Shown piece by piece: positions 49,196 to 57,299 of a DNA stretch of 64,000 nucleotides (the first letter of the stretch is position 1; every line of letters starts with the position of its first letter). The position numbers were made by a program, and so were the translations under genes. The notes below the pieces were generated by a model. That model had not been told where the DNA came from. It did not search any database and was given only the letters and a program-made list of their open reading frames with translations. The stretch is from G965247775 sp965247775 (GTDB lineage: Bacteria; Chloroflexota; Dehalococcoidia; Bin125). Where the stretch lies: positions 372,001-436,000 of the forward strand of contig OZ252031.1 in the NCBI GenBank assembly GCA_965247775.1, read 5' to 3'.

Positions 49196-50270
49196 CGGGG
49201 CCTCCGCCCGACGGACCCTGGTGCAAAGCGGCGACCGAGACGAAGACGGCGGGGTCCCCGATGGCGGTGGCGGCGACGGCGCCCACAGCGGCCTTCATGT
49301 GGTGGGTGTGATGAACGTCGGAATCGTCGAGGGCGACCTGGCGACGGCCGCGCAGGCGGGCGGTGGGGTCGGCCTCGCACTTGATGAAGACGTTGACGAG
49401 GCGGCCTTGAAGATCCTCGGCGCGGGGGCGCTCTGGGAGGTCGAGGCCGGCGTTGCGAATGGCGGCGTAGATGCCGTCGATGTCGAGGGCGTCTTGCATG
49501 AAGGCGTGGCCGATGCGGAAGCGGCCGCCGGCGCCGGGGCGGTTGCCGACGAGGACGATCTGGGCGCGGTCCAACTCGACGCCGGAGGAGCAGGAAGCGC
49601 GGGCGGAGAAGAGGGAGAGGTCGAGGGCGATTTGGTCGGCGGTGGGCATGGGGATTTCGCCGAGGGCGACCCCGATGCCGAGGGCGGTGGCGCCGTTGGA
49701 GATGTTCATGGAGTCCATGGTGTCCTGGGTGAAGACGCGATGGCCGCGGGATTTGGCGTCGTTGATGGTTTCGACGGTGAGGAGGGGGGTCTTGGTCTGG
49801 ACGTAGTGGACGTCCTGGGCGTCGGCGATGGCGGCGTCGGCCATGGCGCGGCGGACGCCCTGGGCGACCTTTTCGACCATGGTGGGGCGGCCGATGTCCT
49901 CGGGGAGGATGACGTCGCTGATGGCGATGCCGACCGCGAGGCGGGGATCGCCGATGTCTGGGGCGCCGGTGTCTGGTGTGCGGGCGAAGATCGTGGCGTG
50001 GGGGCAGATGACGCCGTCGGTGCCGCCGGACCAGACCATGGGGATCTGCTTGATTTCCTCTAGGGAGCGGCTGCCGTGTTGGAGCAGGATCTCGCGGAAG
50101 GCGCGGTCGGAGAGGAGGCGGGTGAAGTCGTTGACGCCGCCGTTGCCCTCGGTCTTGCCGATGACGGCGATGACGTGGTCGGCGGCGAAGTCGCCGTCGC
50201 TGATGGCGCGGGCGAGGCCGGAGGCGTCGGCGACGCTTTCGATGACGACCTTCTTGACGACGATGGGCAT
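49170..50270 (-). CDS. Ring-opening amidohydrolase (cyanuric acid hydrolase/barbiturase family)
   Basis: A 366-residue protein of the AtzD/TrzD/barbiturase family, which hydrolyses cyclic ureides such as cyanuric acid or barbiturate. The three-repeat fold is visible by its Lys/Ser pairs. Repeat one has G-K-T-E-G (Lys39) and V-W-S-G-G-T-D-G (Ser81). Repeat two has V-Q-T-K-T-P and C-S-S-G-V-E-L-D-R. Repeat three has I-K-C-E-A-D and G-P-S-G-G-G-P-V-A-A-I. The N-terminus V-K-K-V-V-I is typical. It is the first gene of the FdrA/DUF1116/DUF2877 cluster. Which ring it opens cannot be told from sequence alone. Confidence 0.9.
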   Translation of the reverse strand: MPIVVKKVVIESVADASGLARAISDGDFAADHVIAVIGKTEGNGGVNDFTRLLSDRAFREILLQHGSRSLEEIKQIPMVWSGGTDGVICPHATIFARTPDTGAPDIGDPRLAVGIAISDVILPEDIGRPTMVEKVAQGVRRAMADAAIADAQDVHYVQTKTPLLTVETINDAKSRGHRVFTQDTMDSMNISNGATALGIGVALGEIPMPTADQIALDLSLFSARASCSSGVELDRAQIVLVGNRPGAGGRFRIGHAFMQDALDIDGIYAAIRNAGLDLPERPRAEDLQGRLVNVFIKCEADPTARLRGRRQVALDDSDVHHTHHMKAAVGAVAATAIGDPAVFVSVAALHQGPSGGGPVAAIVDLG

Positions 50271-50276
50271 GCGCGG

Positions 50277-50282
50277 AGGATA
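50277..50282 (-). promoter_or_regulatory. Probable -10 element TATCCT giving a leaderless transcript
   Basis: Six bases upstream of the amidohydrolase ATG at 50270, leaving no room for a ribosome-binding site. It would drive the four-gene ring-opening/carbamoyltransferase operon independently of the upstream deacylase. Confidence 0.45.
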
Positions 50283-50301
50283 GCGCGCGCGGCGCGGGGG
50301 G

Positions 50302-52038
50302 TCAGACGGGGGCGGGCTGGTCGCCGCGGACGAGTGCGCCGGGGCGGGCGCCGGTGTCTTGGCCGTCCCGCAGGACGACCTGTCCGCTGATGATGGTGGC
50401 CTTGTAACCGTCGACGCGCTGGACGATGCGGCGGGCGTCGTCGGGGAGATCGTGCCAGAACTCGGGCATGTGGAGGTTGAGGGCGTCGAAGTTGAAGACG
50501 TTGATGTCCGCCTTCATACCGGGGCGGAGGATGCCGCGGTCGTGGAGGCCCCAGAGCTGGGCGGTTTCGGAGGTCATCATCTTGACGGCATATTCGACGG
50601 GGAGGGTGCCGTGGTCGCGGTCGCGGCACCAGTGGGTGAGGAAGTGGCTTGGGAGGCTGGCGTCGCACATGACGCCGCAGTGGGCGCCGCCGTCGCCGAG
50701 GCCGAAGACGCTGCGGGGATGGCGCAGCATCTCGCCGGCGGCGTCGTAGGAGTAGTCGACGTAGTTGAGGAAGGGGACGTAGCAGAGGCGCATGCCGTCG
50801 TCTTCGAGGAGGATTTCGTAAAAGACCTCGGCGGGGTCGCGGCCCTCGCGCTCAGCGATGGCCAGGGGGGTGACGTCGTAGGGCTGCTCGTAGGAGAGGG
50901 GCGGGCGGAGGGGGAAGACGTGATCGAGCTTGGCCTCGGAGATGGCGACGCTGGGGATGTCCTGGAAGGCGGCGCCGGCCTCCTGGAGGATGCGGGCCTT
51001 GGTGGCGGGGTCGCGCATGCGGCGGACCTTTTCGGCGAGATCGAGGCCGTTGAGGGCCTGGAAGGTGGGGGTGTGGAGGAAGGGGTGGACGTTCTGCAGG
51101 CCGAGGAGGACGCCGGGGGAGCGGGTGTGGACCATGGGGTAGAGGGCGGCGCCGTCGTCAGCGGCGGCGTCGCAGAAGTCGAGGGCGCGCTGCCAGGCGG
51201 TGGGGTCGGCGGGGTTCTGGAGGAGGGTGAAGACGATGGGGCGTCCGGTGCGGAGGGCGGCGTCGCGCAGCCAGAGGAGGTCGCGCTCCCAGCCTTCGGT
51301 GTCTTCACCGGCGACGCCGGCGGAGACGACCTGGTAGACGCCGCGGTCGAGTTCGCGGAGAGGCTCGGCGACGTCGATGAGTTCTTCGGCGTCGGCGAGG
51401 GCGCCGGGCACGTACTCGCCGCCGGTGGACTTGAGGATGAGGGTGTGGGCGCAGCTGAAGCCCTGGGCGCCGGCCTCAAGGCCCTCGCGGATAATGCCGG
51501 CCATGGCGGTAACGTCGTCCGGCGTGGGGTCGGCGTGGCCGCCGCGGTCGCGCAGGACGTAGGCGCGGACGGGGCCGTAGGGGACCTGGGCGACGACGTC
51601 GAGGGCTTTGGTGGCGGCGTCGACGGCGTCGAGGTACTGGGGGAAGGACTCCCAGCCCCAGCGGATGCCGGCGGCGAGGGCGGAGCCGGGGATGTCCTCG
51701 ACGCCCTCCATGAGGCTGATGAGCCAGTCGTGGCCGTCGGGGGCGGCGGGGGCGAAGCCGACGCCGCAGTTGCCCATGACGACGGTGGTGACACCGTGCC
51801 AGCTGGAGGGGGTGAGGAGGGGGTCCCAGGTGACCTGGCCGTCGAAGTGGGTGTGGGGGTCGACGAAGCCGGGGGTGACGAGGTGGCCGGCGGCGTCGAT
51901 GGTCTCGCGCGCTTCGATCTCGGGGGCGAGGGGGCCGACCTCGGCGATACGGCCGTCCTGGACGGCGACATCGGCGGGGCGGCCGGGGGCGCCGGTGCCG
52001 TCGATGACGGTGCCGCTGCGGATCACGAGGTCGAGCAT
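50302..52038 (-). CDS. N-acyl-D-amino-acid deacylase family amidohydrolase
   Basis: A 578-residue amidohydrolase-superfamily TIM barrel with a flanking beta-sandwich. G-F-V-D-P-H-T-H-F-D-G-Q-V-T holds the H-x-H metal motif. G-N-C-G-V-G-F-A-P is a hallmark of D-aminoacylases (Cys ligand). G-L-G-D-G-G-A-H-C-G contains the catalytic Asp, and I-L-R-P-G-M-K-A-D is the usual C-terminal motif. It likely hydrolyses N-acyl-D-amino acids or related N-carbamoyl/amide compounds. It is 31 bp upstream of the ring-opening amidohydrolase on the same strand, so it may feed the same nitrogen-scavenging pathway. Confidence 0.9.
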   Translation of the reverse strand: MLDLVIRSGTVIDGTGAPGRPADVAVQDGRIAEVGPLAPEIEARETIDAAGHLVTPGFVDPHTHFDGQVTWDPLLTPSSWHGVTTVVMGNCGVGFAPAAPDGHDWLISLMEGVEDIPGSALAAGIRWGWESFPQYLDAVDAATKALDVVAQVPYGPVRAYVLRDRGGHADPTPDDVTAMAGIIREGLEAGAQGFSCAHTLILKSTGGEYVPGALADAEELIDVAEPLRELDRGVYQVVSAGVAGEDTEGWERDLLWLRDAALRTGRPIVFTLLQNPADPTAWQRALDFCDAAADDGAALYPMVHTRSPGVLLGLQNVHPFLHTPTFQALNGLDLAEKVRRMRDPATKARILQEAGAAFQDIPSVAISEAKLDHVFPLRPPLSYEQPYDVTPLAIAEREGRDPAEVFYEILLEDDGMRLCYVPFLNYVDYSYDAAGEMLRHPRSVFGLGDGGAHCGVMCDASLPSHFLTHWCRDRDHGTLPVEYAVKMMTSETAQLWGLHDRGILRPGMKADINVFNFDALNLHMPEFWHDLPDDARRIVQRVDGYKATIISGQVVLRDGQDTGARPGALVRGDQPAPV

Positions 52039-52193
52039 GGTGCTGCCTTCCTGACGCAGGGTGCAATGGGCCTGATGCAGGGCACGCTGGGGGGATGGGA
52101 GCGGAGCGGGCAGGGGTTGTCAAGCAGCACGGAGGTGTGTTGTCCGGGGTCGTGGCGGGGAGCGGAATCCGGGTGGCGCGGCGGCGGCGGTGT

Positions 52194-52223
52194 TTGGGTG
52201 AGGCTGTGGCTGTTGAGTAGACT
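52194..52223 (+). promoter_or_regulatory. Probable promoter of the gcv operon
   Basis: TTGGGT (52194-52199) and TAGACT (52218-52223) are spaced 18 bp, the best -35/-10 pair I found in the window. The gcvT start is 46 bases downstream. No glycine riboswitch features were recognisable in the leader. Confidence 0.5.
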
Positions 52224-52269
52224 CGGGCGGGGCCTAAGGGCGAGCCGAAGCGTGGTGAAGGGGAGCTGG

Positions 52270-53370
52270 ATGTCGGATGGGCCCAGCGCAGCAGGGTTGC
52301 GGCAACCGGTGTTGGCGGGTGCGCACCGGGCGGCCGGGGCGCGGATGACCGAGTTCGCCGGATGGTCAATGCCGCTGCAATACGCCGGGATCCTGGCGGA
52401 GCACGCGGCGGTGCGGAGCGACGTGGGCGTGTTCGACGTATCGCACCTGGGGCGGGCGTTCGTGGACGGGGCGGGGGCGGGGGAGGCGATCCGGTCGGTG
52501 ACGACGTACGACGTGACGCAACTCGCGCCGGGGTGGGCGCACTACTCGCTGTACTGCACGGAGGCGGGGGGGATCGCGGACGACATCTTCATTTACCACA
52601 TCGCAGGCGAGCGGTGGCTGGTGGTGCACAACGCGGCGAACGCGGAGGCAGACACGGCGCGACTGCGGGCGGCGGCTGGAGAGGCGGTGCGGGACGAGAC
52701 CGCGGAGACGGTGATGTTGGCGGTGCAGGGGCCGCGGGCGCTGGCACTGTCGGCGGAGGTGTTGGGTGGCGCGCTGGCGGATCTGGCGGTGCGGGCCTGC
52801 GCGGAGTGGCAATGGCAGGGGGAGCGGGTGCTGGTGGCGCGGACGGGGTACACGGGGGAGGACGGGGTCGAGTGCATCGTGGGGGCGAGCGGGGGGGAGC
52901 GGCTGTGGGGGGCGTTGGTGGAAGCGGGGGCGACGCCGGCGGGGCTGGGCGCACGCGATTCGTTGCGGCTGGAGGCGGCGCTGCCGCTGCACGGGCAGGA
53001 CATCAGCGAGGAGACGGACCCCTACGCGGCGGGGCTGGGCTTCGCGGTGAGGCTGGACGACGGAGCGGCGTTCACGGGCCGGGAGGCGCTGGCGGCCCTG
53101 AAGGCGCGCGGCGTCGAGCGCAAGTTGCGCTACGTGCGGACGGCGGGGCGGGCGGTGCCGCGGGCGGGCTACGCACTGCGGGCCGATCCCGGTGGAGAAC
53201 CGCTGGCGCGGTTGACCAGCGGCGGCCTCAGTCCGACGCTACGGGCGGGCATCGGCATGGCGTACCTGCCGGCGGAGTTGAGCCGTCCGGGCAGCGGGTT
53301 TTTCGTGGATATCCGGGGCCGCGCGGAGGCGGTGACGACGGTGCGACGGCCGTTCTATCGACGGAGCTAA
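52270..53370 (+). CDS. gcvT: Glycine cleavage system T protein (aminomethyltransferase)
   Basis: A 366-residue folate-dependent enzyme that takes the aminomethyl group from lipoyl-GcvH, releases ammonia and forms 5,10-methylene-THF. M-T-E-F-A-G-W-S-M-P-L-Q-Y and V-F-D-V-S-H-L-G-R are N-terminal hallmarks. Y-T-G-E-D-G-V-E, L-G-A-R-D-S-L-R-L-E-A and T-S-G-G-L-S-P-T-L are typical. Relatives usually have D-V-S-H-M-G; here Met is Leu. The first gene of a four-gene operon, 18 bp ahead of gcvH. Confidence 0.95.
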   Translation: MSDGPSAAGLRQPVLAGAHRAAGARMTEFAGWSMPLQYAGILAEHAAVRSDVGVFDVSHLGRAFVDGAGAGEAIRSVTTYDVTQLAPGWAHYSLYCTEAGGIADDIFIYHIAGERWLVVHNAANAEADTARLRAAAGEAVRDETAETVMLAVQGPRALALSAEVLGGALADLAVRACAEWQWQGERVLVARTGYTGEDGVECIVGASGGERLWGALVEAGATPAGLGARDSLRLEAALPLHGQDISEETDPYAAGLGFAVRLDDGAAFTGREALAALKARGVERKLRYVRTAGRAVPRAGYALRADPGGEPLARLTSGGLSPTLRAGIGMAYLPAELSRPGSGFFVDIRGRAEAVTTVRRPFYRRS

Positions 53371-53388
53371 GCGCGGAGGAGGTGGCCA

Positions 53389-53781
53389 ATGGAGACGCCG
53401 AGCGATCGCCAGTACACGAGTGAGCACGAGTGGGTGGAGCGGGTGGATGACACGCTCGTTCGGGTGGGGATCACCGATTTCGCGCAGGACCAGCTAGGTG
53501 ACATCGTCTACGTGGAGTTGCCGGAGGTGGGTAGGGCGATCCGTAAGGACGAGGCGTTCGGGGTGGTGGAGTCGGTGAAGGCGGTGTCGGACCTGTTCGC
53601 GCCGCTGTCGGGGGAGGTGGCGGGGCGGAACGCGGCGCTGGAAGAGGAGCCGGAGCGGGTGAACGCGTCGCCGTACGGGGAGGGGTGGATGATCGAGGTG
53701 CGAGCGAGCGAGCCGGACGAGTTCGCCGATCTGCTGGAGGCGGAGGCGTACCGGCGCGTGAGCGAAGAGCCGGATTCGTGA
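53389..53781 (+). CDS. gcvH: Glycine cleavage system H protein
   Basis: A 130-residue lipoyl carrier. Y-T-S-E-H-E-W-V opens the domain, G-I-T-D-F-A-Q-D-Q-L-G-D-I-V-Y-V-E-L-P follows, and E-S-V-K-A-V-S-D-L has the lipoylated Lys near residue 65. N-A-S-P-Y-G-E-G-W-M closes the barrel. It shuttles the aminomethyl group from GcvP to GcvT. It is preceded by GGAGGTGG, and its stop overlaps the gcvPA GTG start (GTGA). Confidence 0.95.
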   Translation: METPSDRQYTSEHEWVERVDDTLVRVGITDFAQDQLGDIVYVELPEVGRAIRKDEAFGVVESVKAVSDLFAPLSGEVAGRNAALEEEPERVNASPYGEGWMIEVRASEPDEFADLLEAEAYRRVSEEPDS

Positions 53782-55139
53782 GCAGTTCGTCCGCGGATGC
53801 GCCGACGCCGTACATCGCGAATACGGCGGCCGATCAGCGGCTGATGCTCGATCGGATCGGGCTGGCGGAGATGGCGGATCTGTTCACGGAGGTGCCGGCG
53901 GCGCATCGCGACCCGGGGATCGCACTGCCGGCGCCGCTGGGGGAGTGGGATCTGCGGCAGCTGTTCGAGGAGCGGGCGGGGGAGAACGAGGTAGCGGCGC
54001 CGTCGTTCCTGGGGGCCGGGGCCTACCGGCGGGCGGTGCCGGCGGTGACGGGGGCGCTGGCGTCGCGGGGGGAGTTCGTGACGCCCTACACGCCGTACCA
54101 GCCGGAGATCAGCCAGGGGACGTTGCAGGCGGCGTTCGAGTTTCAGTCGGTGGTGTGTGAGTTGACGGGGATGGAGGTGGCGAACACGGGGCTGTACGAC
54201 GTGGCGTCGGCGACGGCCGAGGCAACGCTGCTGGCGGCGCGGGTGACGGGGCGCCGGGCCGTGGCGCTGCTGGAGCCGTTACACCCGCACACGGTGGATG
54301 TGGTGCGGACCTACGCGTTTGGGGCGGAGTTGCGGGTGGACGTCGTGGAGGGGGTGGAGAAGGTGAGCGAGGAGCACGCCTGCCTGGTGGCTCAGCAGCC
54401 GGATTTCCTGGGCAGGATCCGCGATCTGGCGCCGCCAGCCGAGGCGGCGCATGCGCGGGAGGCGCTGTGCGTGGCGGTGGTCGATCCGTTTGCGCTGGGG
54501 CTGCTACGGGCGCCGGGCGAGGCGGGGGTGGACATCGTGGTGGGGGAGGGCCGGGATTTGGCGGGCCCGCCGAGTTTCGGGGGACCGTCGCTGGGGCTCT
54601 TCGCGACGCGGCAGGTGTACCTGCGGCAGATGCCGGGGCGGATCGTGGGGCGGACGGAGGAGGTGGCCCGCGGGGAGGGGGAGCGGGCGCCGCAAACGGG
54701 CTACGTGCTGACCTTGCAGGCGCGCGAGCAGTTCATCCGGCGGGAGCGGGCGACGTCGAACTTTTCAACGGGGCAGGCGCTGCTGGCGCTGGCGTTCACG
54801 ATCAGCGTGGAGGCGCTGGGGCCGCAGGGGCTGCGGCAGCAGGCGGAGCGCTGCTACCAGCGGGCGCACGCGGCGGCGGCGGCGATTGGGGCTCTGCCGG
54901 GCTACACGATTGCGGAGGGGGGGCCGTGGTTCCAGGAGTTCCTGGTGCGGGGGCCGGTGGGGGCGGCGGAGCTGCTGCGGCGCTTGGCGGAGCGCGGGAT
55001 CCAAGGGGGGGTGGACGTGTCGGCGCGGCGCGAGCCGGAGGCGAAGGAGGCGGTGCTGGTGTGCGTGACGGAGGCGACGCCGGCTGCGCACGTGGATCGG
55101 CTGGTGGCAGCGCTGGAGGCGATCGGGAGCGAGGCGTGA
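53778..55139 (+). CDS. gcvPA: Glycine dehydrogenase (decarboxylating) subunit 1
   Basis: A 453-residue N-terminal half of P-protein. Y-I-A-N-T-A-A-D-Q-R-L-M-L opens it; F-L-G-A-G-A-Y-R-R near residue 75, P-Y-T-P-Y-Q-P-E-I-S-Q-G-T-L and G-L-Y-D-V-A-S-A-T-A-E-A are conserved. It pairs with GcvPB to form the PLP decarboxylase. The split form is typical of Chloroflexota, Firmicutes and archaea rather than Actinobacteria. GTG start overlapping gcvH; its stop overlaps the next GTG. Confidence 0.95.
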   Translation: MSSSSADAPTPYIANTAADQRLMLDRIGLAEMADLFTEVPAAHRDPGIALPAPLGEWDLRQLFEERAGENEVAAPSFLGAGAYRRAVPAVTGALASRGEFVTPYTPYQPEISQGTLQAAFEFQSVVCELTGMEVANTGLYDVASATAEATLLAARVTGRRAVALLEPLHPHTVDVVRTYAFGAELRVDVVEGVEKVSEEHACLVAQQPDFLGRIRDLAPPAEAAHAREALCVAVVDPFALGLLRAPGEAGVDIVVGEGRDLAGPPSFGGPSLGLFATRQVYLRQMPGRIVGRTEEVARGEGERAPQTGYVLTLQAREQFIRRERATSNFSTGQALLALAFTISVEALGPQGLRQQAERCYQRAHAAAAAIGALPGYTIAEGGPWFQEFLVRGPVGAAELLRRLAERGIQGGVDVSARREPEAKEAVLVCVTEATPAAHVDRLVAALEAIGSEA

Positions 55140-56671
55140 GTGGCGCAGTTGAGGACACGGCGGGCGTGGCCGGTCCGGGGCAGGGCGAGAATGTGGGAGC
55201 GCGGCTGAGTTTCGACCGGGGGGCGCGGGGGCGGCGGGCGGTGGCGGTGGGGGAGCCGGAGGAGGCGGCGGCAGCGCTGCCGGAGGCGTCGCTGCTGCGG
55301 GAGTCGCTGCGGCTGCCGGAGATGAGCCAGCCGGATCTGGTGCGCTACTACACGGCGCTGTCCGTGCGGAACTACAGCGTGGACTCCGGCATGTACCCGC
55401 TGGGGTCGTGCACGATGAAGCACAACCCGAAGGTGCACGAGGTGGTGGTGGGGCTGGCGGGGTTCGCCCAGGCGCATCCGCTGGGGGGGCCGGGGGCCGC
55501 GCAGGGCGTGCTGCGCTGCCTGCTGGAGTTGCAGGAGTACCTGGGGGCGATCACGGGCTTGCCGTCGGTGAGTCTGGCGCCGGCGGCGGGCGCGCAGGGG
55601 GAGCTGGCGGGGATGCTGATGATCAAGCGGGCCTTGCGGGCCCGCGAGGGCGGCTCAGGGCGGAGGCGGGTGCTGGTGCCGGACAGCGCGCACGGAACGA
55701 ATCCGGCGTCGGCGGCGATGGCGGGGTTTACGACGACGGAGATCCCGTCGGACGGGAGCGGGTCGATGGACCTGGGGGCGCTGCGGGCGGCGCTGGGGGA
55801 GGACGTGGCGGCGCTGATGATCACGATGCCGAACACGCTGGGGCTGTGGGAGTCGAACATTGAGGAGGCGATCGGGCTGATGCACGCGGCCGGGGGGCTG
55901 GTGTACGGGGACGGGGCGAACCTGAACGCGATCGTGGGGCGGATGCGGTACGGGGACCTGGGCTTCGACGTCGTGCACCTGAACTTGCACAAGACGTTCA
56001 GTACCCCCCACGGAGGTGGCGGACCAGGAATGGGGCCGGTGTGCGCCGGGGAGGGGTTGGCTGCGTACCTGCCGGCGCCCGTCGTGGTGGCCGGAGCCGA
56101 GGGGGGGCTGGAGTTGGCGCGGCCGAGGGAGAGCATTGGGCGGCTGCAGCAGTTTCACGGCAGTGTGGGGGTGGGGCTGCGGGCGCTGGCGTACATCCGC
56201 AGCCTGGGGCTGGAGGGGCTGCGGGCGGTCTCGGCGAACGCGGTGCTGAACGCGAACTACTTGCGGGTGCTGCTGGGGGAGGACTACGCGTTGCCGTACG
56301 ACCGGCCGGTACTGCACGAGGTGGTGTTCTCGGCCGCAAGGCAGAAGCAGGCGCACGGCGTGAGCGCGTACGACATCGCCAAGCGGCTGATCGACTACGG
56401 TTTTCATCCGCCGACGGTGTATTTTCCGCTGATCGTCGCGGAGGCGCTGATGATCGAGCCGACGGAGAGCGAGTCGCGGGAGACGCTGGAGGCGTTCGCG
56501 GCGGCGCTGGGGGCGATCGCGCGGGAGGCGGAGCGCGATCCGGCGCTGGTGCAGTCGGCGCCGAGCCGGGCGCCCCTGGGCCGCCTGGACGAGGCGCGGG
56601 CGGCGCGGCGGCCGGTGCTGCGCTGGCGTCCAGGCGGGCCGAGCGAGGGGGGCGGCTCGCGGCCGTCCTGA
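55136..56671 (+). CDS. gcvPB: Glycine dehydrogenase (decarboxylating) subunit 2
   Basis: A 511-residue C-terminal half of P-protein carrying the cofactor. G-M-Y-P-L-G-S-C-T-M-K-H-N-P-K is the family signature. D-S-A-H-G-T-N-P-A-S-A, Y-G-D-G-A-N-L-N-A and L-N-L-H-K-T-F-S-T-P-H-G-G-G-G-P-G surround the PLP Lys. It decarboxylates glycine and loads GcvH. The start is a GTG overlapping the gcvPA stop. The operon ends here without lpd, so the L-protein must be encoded elsewhere. Confidence 0.95.
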   Translation: MSGAVEDTAGVAGPGQGENVGARLSFDRGARGRRAVAVGEPEEAAAALPEASLLRESLRLPEMSQPDLVRYYTALSVRNYSVDSGMYPLGSCTMKHNPKVHEVVVGLAGFAQAHPLGGPGAAQGVLRCLLELQEYLGAITGLPSVSLAPAAGAQGELAGMLMIKRALRAREGGSGRRRVLVPDSAHGTNPASAAMAGFTTTEIPSDGSGSMDLGALRAALGEDVAALMITMPNTLGLWESNIEEAIGLMHAAGGLVYGDGANLNAIVGRMRYGDLGFDVVHLNLHKTFSTPHGGGGPGMGPVCAGEGLAAYLPAPVVVAGAEGGLELARPRESIGRLQQFHGSVGVGLRALAYIRSLGLEGLRAVSANAVLNANYLRVLLGEDYALPYDRPVLHEVVFSAARQKQAHGVSAYDIAKRLIDYGFHPPTVYFPLIVAEALMIEPTESESRETLEAFAAALGAIAREAERDPALVQSAPSRAPLGRLDEARAARRPVLRWRPGGPSEGGGSRPS

Positions 56672-56889
56672 GGGGCCGGGCGGTGGGGCCGGGGACATGT
56701 ACTGGGGGACTGGCAATTGGTAAGACTTGCTGTACTGTTAACGAGCGGTGCCCGGTCGGCACCGTGACAGATTCGCCTCTCGGTCGTTGCCCGCAGCTCC
56801 GGTGTCGATTCTGGAATTCGGCGGACCCGCCGCCGACGGAACGCGGGTGATTAGGTCGGACCTCGGTTCGACATCGAGAGGAATGCTTG
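56672..56889 (+). other. Intergenic region and probable structured leader of the RRM gene
   Basis: The stretch is noticeably less GC-rich than its surroundings (AATTGGTAAGACTTGCTG and similar). A TACTGT at 56733-56738 may be a -10 element. A GGTGCC-CGGTC-GGCACC hairpin (6-bp stem) follows at about 56748, and other stems are possible down to 56870, implying an untranslated leader of about 140 bases. Long leaders are a feature of cold-shock mRNAs. Confidence 0.45.
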
Positions 56890-57183
56890 ATGGCTCAGAG
56901 AATCTACGTCGGCAACCTGCCGTTCAGTTCGTCCGAGGCGGACGTGGAGTCGCTATTCGCGTCGTACGGGAGTGTGCTGTCGTGCGCGCTGCCGACGGAC
57001 CGGGAGACGGGCCGTCCGCGCGGATTCGGCTTCGTGGAGATGGACGAAGCGGAAGCGGCGAAGGCGATTCAGGCGTTGAACGGGCAAGATTTCCAAGGAC
57101 GCACGCTGACCGTGAACGAGGCGCGACCGCGCCGTGAGGGTGGCGGCGGGGGCGGCGGCCGGGGCGGAGACCGGCGCTGGTAG
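56890..57183 (+). CDS. RRM-domain RNA-binding protein with Gly-rich tail
   Basis: A 97-residue protein with a single RNA-recognition motif. RNP2 is I-Y-V-G-N-L near residue 5 and RNP1 is R-G-F-G-F-V-E-M near residue 45, both with the expected aromatic residues. It ends in an Arg/Gly tail (G-G-G-G-G-G-G-R-G-G). This layout matches cyanobacterial-type Rbp proteins, many of which are induced by cold and act as RNA chaperones. ATG at 56890 starts M-A-Q-R-I-Y. The helicase gene follows on the same strand. Confidence 0.92.
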   Translation: MAQRIYVGNLPFSSSEADVESLFASYGSVLSCALPTDRETGRPRGFGFVEMDEAEAAKAIQALNGQDFQGRTLTVNEARPRREGGGGGGGRGGDRRW

Positions 57184-57299
57184 CGCGCTCCGGCCAGGGC
57201 TCCGAGCGGCGGCGGCCGCGCCGCGCCCGCGCCCCAGCAGCCCCCTCGGGGGCCGGGGTAGCGGCGCGGGCGGGATCATTCGACACGCTGGGGCTCCGG

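Noticed and set aside
52039..52269. Glycine riboswitch ahead of gcvT
   Set aside because: The leader lacks the tandem conserved glycine-aptamer motifs. Only a promoter-like pair is visible.
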